Below are positions 22,285 through 23,869 of a DNA stretch of 23,869 bases, one piece after another. How positions within the stretch are numbered: the stretch's first letter is position 1; the number at the start of each line of letters is the position of its first letter. The stretch is taken from NCBI GenBank assembly GCA_963609975.1, contig CAVDMD010000019.1, positions 1 to 23,869 of the forward strand, read 5' to 3'. The notes beneath the pieces were generated by a model. The model was not told the DNA's origin, searched no databases, and saw only the letters and a list, made by a program, of their open reading frames with translations. The DNA comes from UMGS973 sp963609975 (GTDB taxonomy: Bacteria; Bacillota; Clostridia; Peptostreptococcales; Anaerovoracaceae). A program made the translations under genes and the position numbers.

Positions 22285-23520
22285 TTATGGCTGATTAACC
22301 GGTTTGCCGCTGCCGTCTGCTTCGACAACATATGCAGCCCTGCTGCTGCCGTCATAAATACTGATTGTATATATAGTCATGGACTTGCTCGGATCGCCTG
22401 ACGAGTTAAACGATATAGTCCCCGATGCGCCGCTGTAGTTTTGTATTGATGAAATCTGCTCCTTTAACTGCTCGCCTGTAGCATTGCTTCCGGCCTGCTC
22501 TATGGCTTTTATCAGTATCATATATGCGTCATAGCCTAAAGCCACCGCATTGTCAGGTGTCGATTCCTTGCCGTATCTGCTCTGGTATGCCTCCATAAAC
22601 TGACTGAGGGCGTCTGTCTCTGTTTCGGCGGCCTGCACCTCCGTCACCTTGGTAAACACCGCTTTGGAGGCTGCGAATTTGCCTATTGCCGAAACCAGCC
22701 TGTCGCTGTCCCAGCTGTCTATTCCCATGAATTTAACCTCCATATGCCTGTCATACGCCTGTCTTAATATGGTCTCTGCATCGTCCATGCTGACAGGTAT
22801 AAGGACAACCTTCACTCCCGACTCCTGTATTTTATCAAGCTGGCTGCTGAAATCACCGCAGCCTGACTCAAACTCCTCATTCACTATAATTGCATCTTCG
22901 TCTTTGGTAAGCTTTTGGAACTGCTTCATAAATTTCTGAGCTATGGCCGAGGCTCCCTCGTCATTCTCCGGAATTATTACTCCGGCTGTCACGGCTTCGA
23001 GTCCCGAATAGGCATATCTGGCAAGTGCCGTACCCTGATCGGTATCTGTAAAGCAGGCTCTGAAGTAGTATTCTGATGTGCTGGTAACCAGAGGGTTTGT
23101 ATTGGTTATGGCTATCGCAGGCACATTTGCCTCGTCTACATACGGTCCTGCCACAAGGGAATTGGCATTACCATAGCTGCCCAATATGGCAACAGGGTTT
23201 TTGAGCAGTAAATCCTGTATCGCGGTTTCGGCAGCATAAAGGTCAGATCGGTTGTCTGCATATATAAGCTCTACTTTTTTGCCATCAACTGTAGGATACA
23301 TACTGTGCGCCAGTTCTATACCCTCTATCTCAAGAGCCGCACTGCTCTTATCTTCTCCGCTGGTAGGCTCAAATACTCCTATTTTGACTACTTTGTCACT
23401 GCTGTCCTCGCCTGTTATAAATTCTGTTTTGAAACTGTCAAAGGTGGTGCAGCCTGTAAAAGCAATCATAATTACTGCAGTCACCGCACAGAGCAGTTTC
23501 CTGAAATATGTGCATTTCAT
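22285..23520 (-). CDS. Lipoprotein substrate-binding protein, branched-chain amino acid (LivJ) type
   Basis: The 411-aa product has a lipoprotein signal: RK, hydrophobic core CAVTAVIMIAF, then TGC with Cys24 as the lipidated residue. The mature protein resembles type I periplasmic-binding (Peripla_BP_6) receptors: KIGVFEPTSGEDKSSAALEIEGIELA, VAILGSYGNANSLVAGPYVDEANVPAI, YYFRACFTDTDQGTALARYA and NAVALGYDAYMILIKAIEQA. Ligands in this family are amino acids, amides or urea; specificity cannot be read. ATG 23520 is chosen for AAAGGAG; an upstream ATG (23541) lies closer to the promoter. No permease or ATPase genes follow, so it is an orphan receptor or works with a distant transporter. Confidence 0.88.
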   Translation of the reverse strand: MKCTYFRKLLCAVTAVIMIAFTGCTTFDSFKTEFITGEDSSDKVVKIGVFEPTSGEDKSSAALEIEGIELAHSMYPTVDGKKVELIYADNRSDLYAAETAIQDLLLKNPVAILGSYGNANSLVAGPYVDEANVPAIAITNTNPLVTSTSEYYFRACFTDTDQGTALARYAYSGLEAVTAGVIIPENDEGASAIAQKFMKQFQKLTKDEDAIIVNEEFESGCGDFSSQLDKIQESGVKVVLIPVSMDDAETILRQAYDRHMEVKFMGIDSWDSDRLVSAIGKFAASKAVFTKVTEVQAAETETDALSQFMEAYQSRYGKESTPDNAVALGYDAYMILIKAIEQAGSNATGEQLKEQISSIQNYSGASGTISFNSSGDPSKSMTIYTISIYDGSSRAAYVVEADGSGKPVNQP

Positions 23521-23545
23521 AGATTTCTCCTTTGCATACAAAGTA

Positions 23546-23574
23546 ATTATACTATTTTTGCAGCTAAAGGTAAA
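23546..23574 (-). promoter_or_regulatory. Promoter of the substrate-binding-protein operon
   Basis: On the minus strand, TTTACC (23574-23569), a 17-bp spacer and TATAAT (23551-23546), 25 bp before the ATG. The -10 is perfect and the -35 moderate. An inverted repeat GAGCAGT (23598-23604) and ACTGCTC (23629-23635) lies 24 bp upstream of the -35 and could be a regulator site. Confidence 0.6.
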
Positions 23575-23711
23575 GGGACAAAAAATTCAAATGATGGGAG
23601 CAGTTTTTTTCGGAATGTTATGCAAAATACTGCTCTATATGCCCCTGCAAAAGAAAAAAATATGATAGCAGCCTGTCAGCTGATAGAATCAGTATTCTTT
23701 CGTCCCATAAT

Positions 23712-23742
23712 AAAAACAGTCGATCCAGATTAAACCGACTGT
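23712..23742 (-). terminator. Terminator of the truncated minus-strand gene
   Basis: ACAGTCG (23716-23722) pairs with CGACTGT (23736-23742), and on the minus strand the stem is followed by five T (23716-23712). It lies 30 bp past the stop of the partial gene. Confidence 0.7.
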
Positions 23743-23772
23743 TGCAAAATGTCCTGACCAATGTATTAATAT

Positions 23773-23869
23773 CTACAGGTTCTCTATCTCCTCTACAGGC
23801 AAGCCCGACACCTTAACTATGGTATTTATATCAATACCCTCGGCCTTCATAGCCTTCGCCATCTCAATC
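23773..23869 (-). CDS. C-terminal fragment, Rpn/PD-(D/E)XK transposase-nuclease-like protein (partial)
   Basis: Thirty-one codons and a TAG stop are visible; the rest lies beyond the window. The tail begins IEMAKAMKAEGIDINTIVKV and ends SGLPVEEIENL. The pattern of a helix with AK-MK--GI/L-I--I followed by SGL--EEIE-L at the extreme C-terminus is common in Rpn-family recombination-promoting nucleases and related putative transposases. It also appears in a few other helix-turn-helix tails, so the call rests on this short end only. A terminator follows. Confidence 0.55.
   Translation of the reverse strand, partial: IEMAKAMKAEGIDINTIVKVSGLPVEEIENL

Noticed and set aside
22281..22292. AGCC-TTAT-GGCT small hairpin overlapping the stop of the substrate-binding-protein gene
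   Set aside because: Four pairs and no T tract; it would not end transcription, and the NifU-domain gene 25 bp downstream is probably co-transcribed.
23591..23665. 24-codon plus-strand frame beginning MMGAVFFGMLCKILLYM with a basic tail
   Set aside because: It resembles a tiny hydrophobic peptide, but there is no good ribosome site at the right distance and it lies in the upstream control region of a minus-strand gene.

Overview
The window looks like chromosomal DNA from an anaerobic, endospore-forming Firmicute of class Clostridia. The evidence is the sporulation genes yabP and yabQ, a divIC-type gene, an intact T-box riboswitch, strong AGGAGG ribosome-binding sites, class B sortase and LTA-synthase-like genes, and several enzymes best known from gut or oral Clostridia. 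I cannot fix the genus. No rRNA, tRNA, CRISPR array, prophage or insertion sequence is visible.

Left part (1-4258). A three-gene plus-strand operon encodes a PadR-type repressor, a HAAS/DUF1700-like membrane protein and a small exported protein. It has a clean promoter overlapped by repeated ATGTC/GACAT half-sites and ends at a strong terminator. Two minus-strand ATPase genes follow. One is a DUF4143-type (COG1373) ATPase whose promoter carries two near-identical palindromic repeats. The other is a DUF815-type AAA+ ATPase.

Centre (4327-11284). This is the most informative region for regulation. A T-box leader, whose specifier reads as a phenylalanine codon (UUC), precedes a phenylacetate-CoA ligase-like gene and a double-ACT-domain gene. 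Next comes a complete leucine operon, leuA-leuC-leuD-leuB, with its own promoter, a short leader peptide of 12 residues (six of them Leu) and an attenuator terminator. Two amino-acid-responsive attenuation mechanisms, one tRNA-sensing and one ribosome-stalling, therefore sit back to back.

Right-centre (11288-16208, minus strand). A tightly packed operon reads yabP, yabQ, divIC-like, rnmV, rsmA, an LTA-synthase-family sulfatase and a flavodoxin-like protein. Most junctions overlap, including a 50-bp overlap of rnmV and rsmA. It links spore cortex formation, division, rRNA maturation and envelope polymer synthesis. A subtilisin-like protease without a signal peptide is transcribed divergently from yabP.

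Right end (17391-23869, minus strand). After a bidirectional terminator comes a run, in transcription order, of a lipoprotein substrate-binding protein, a NifU-domain protein, a PepV-like dipeptidase, a LysR regulator, a MATE exporter and a class B sortase. The window closes on the C-terminal tail of a gene that resembles Rpn/PD-(D/E)XK transposase-nuclease proteins.

Functions are assigned by reading motifs by eye; no database search was possible.
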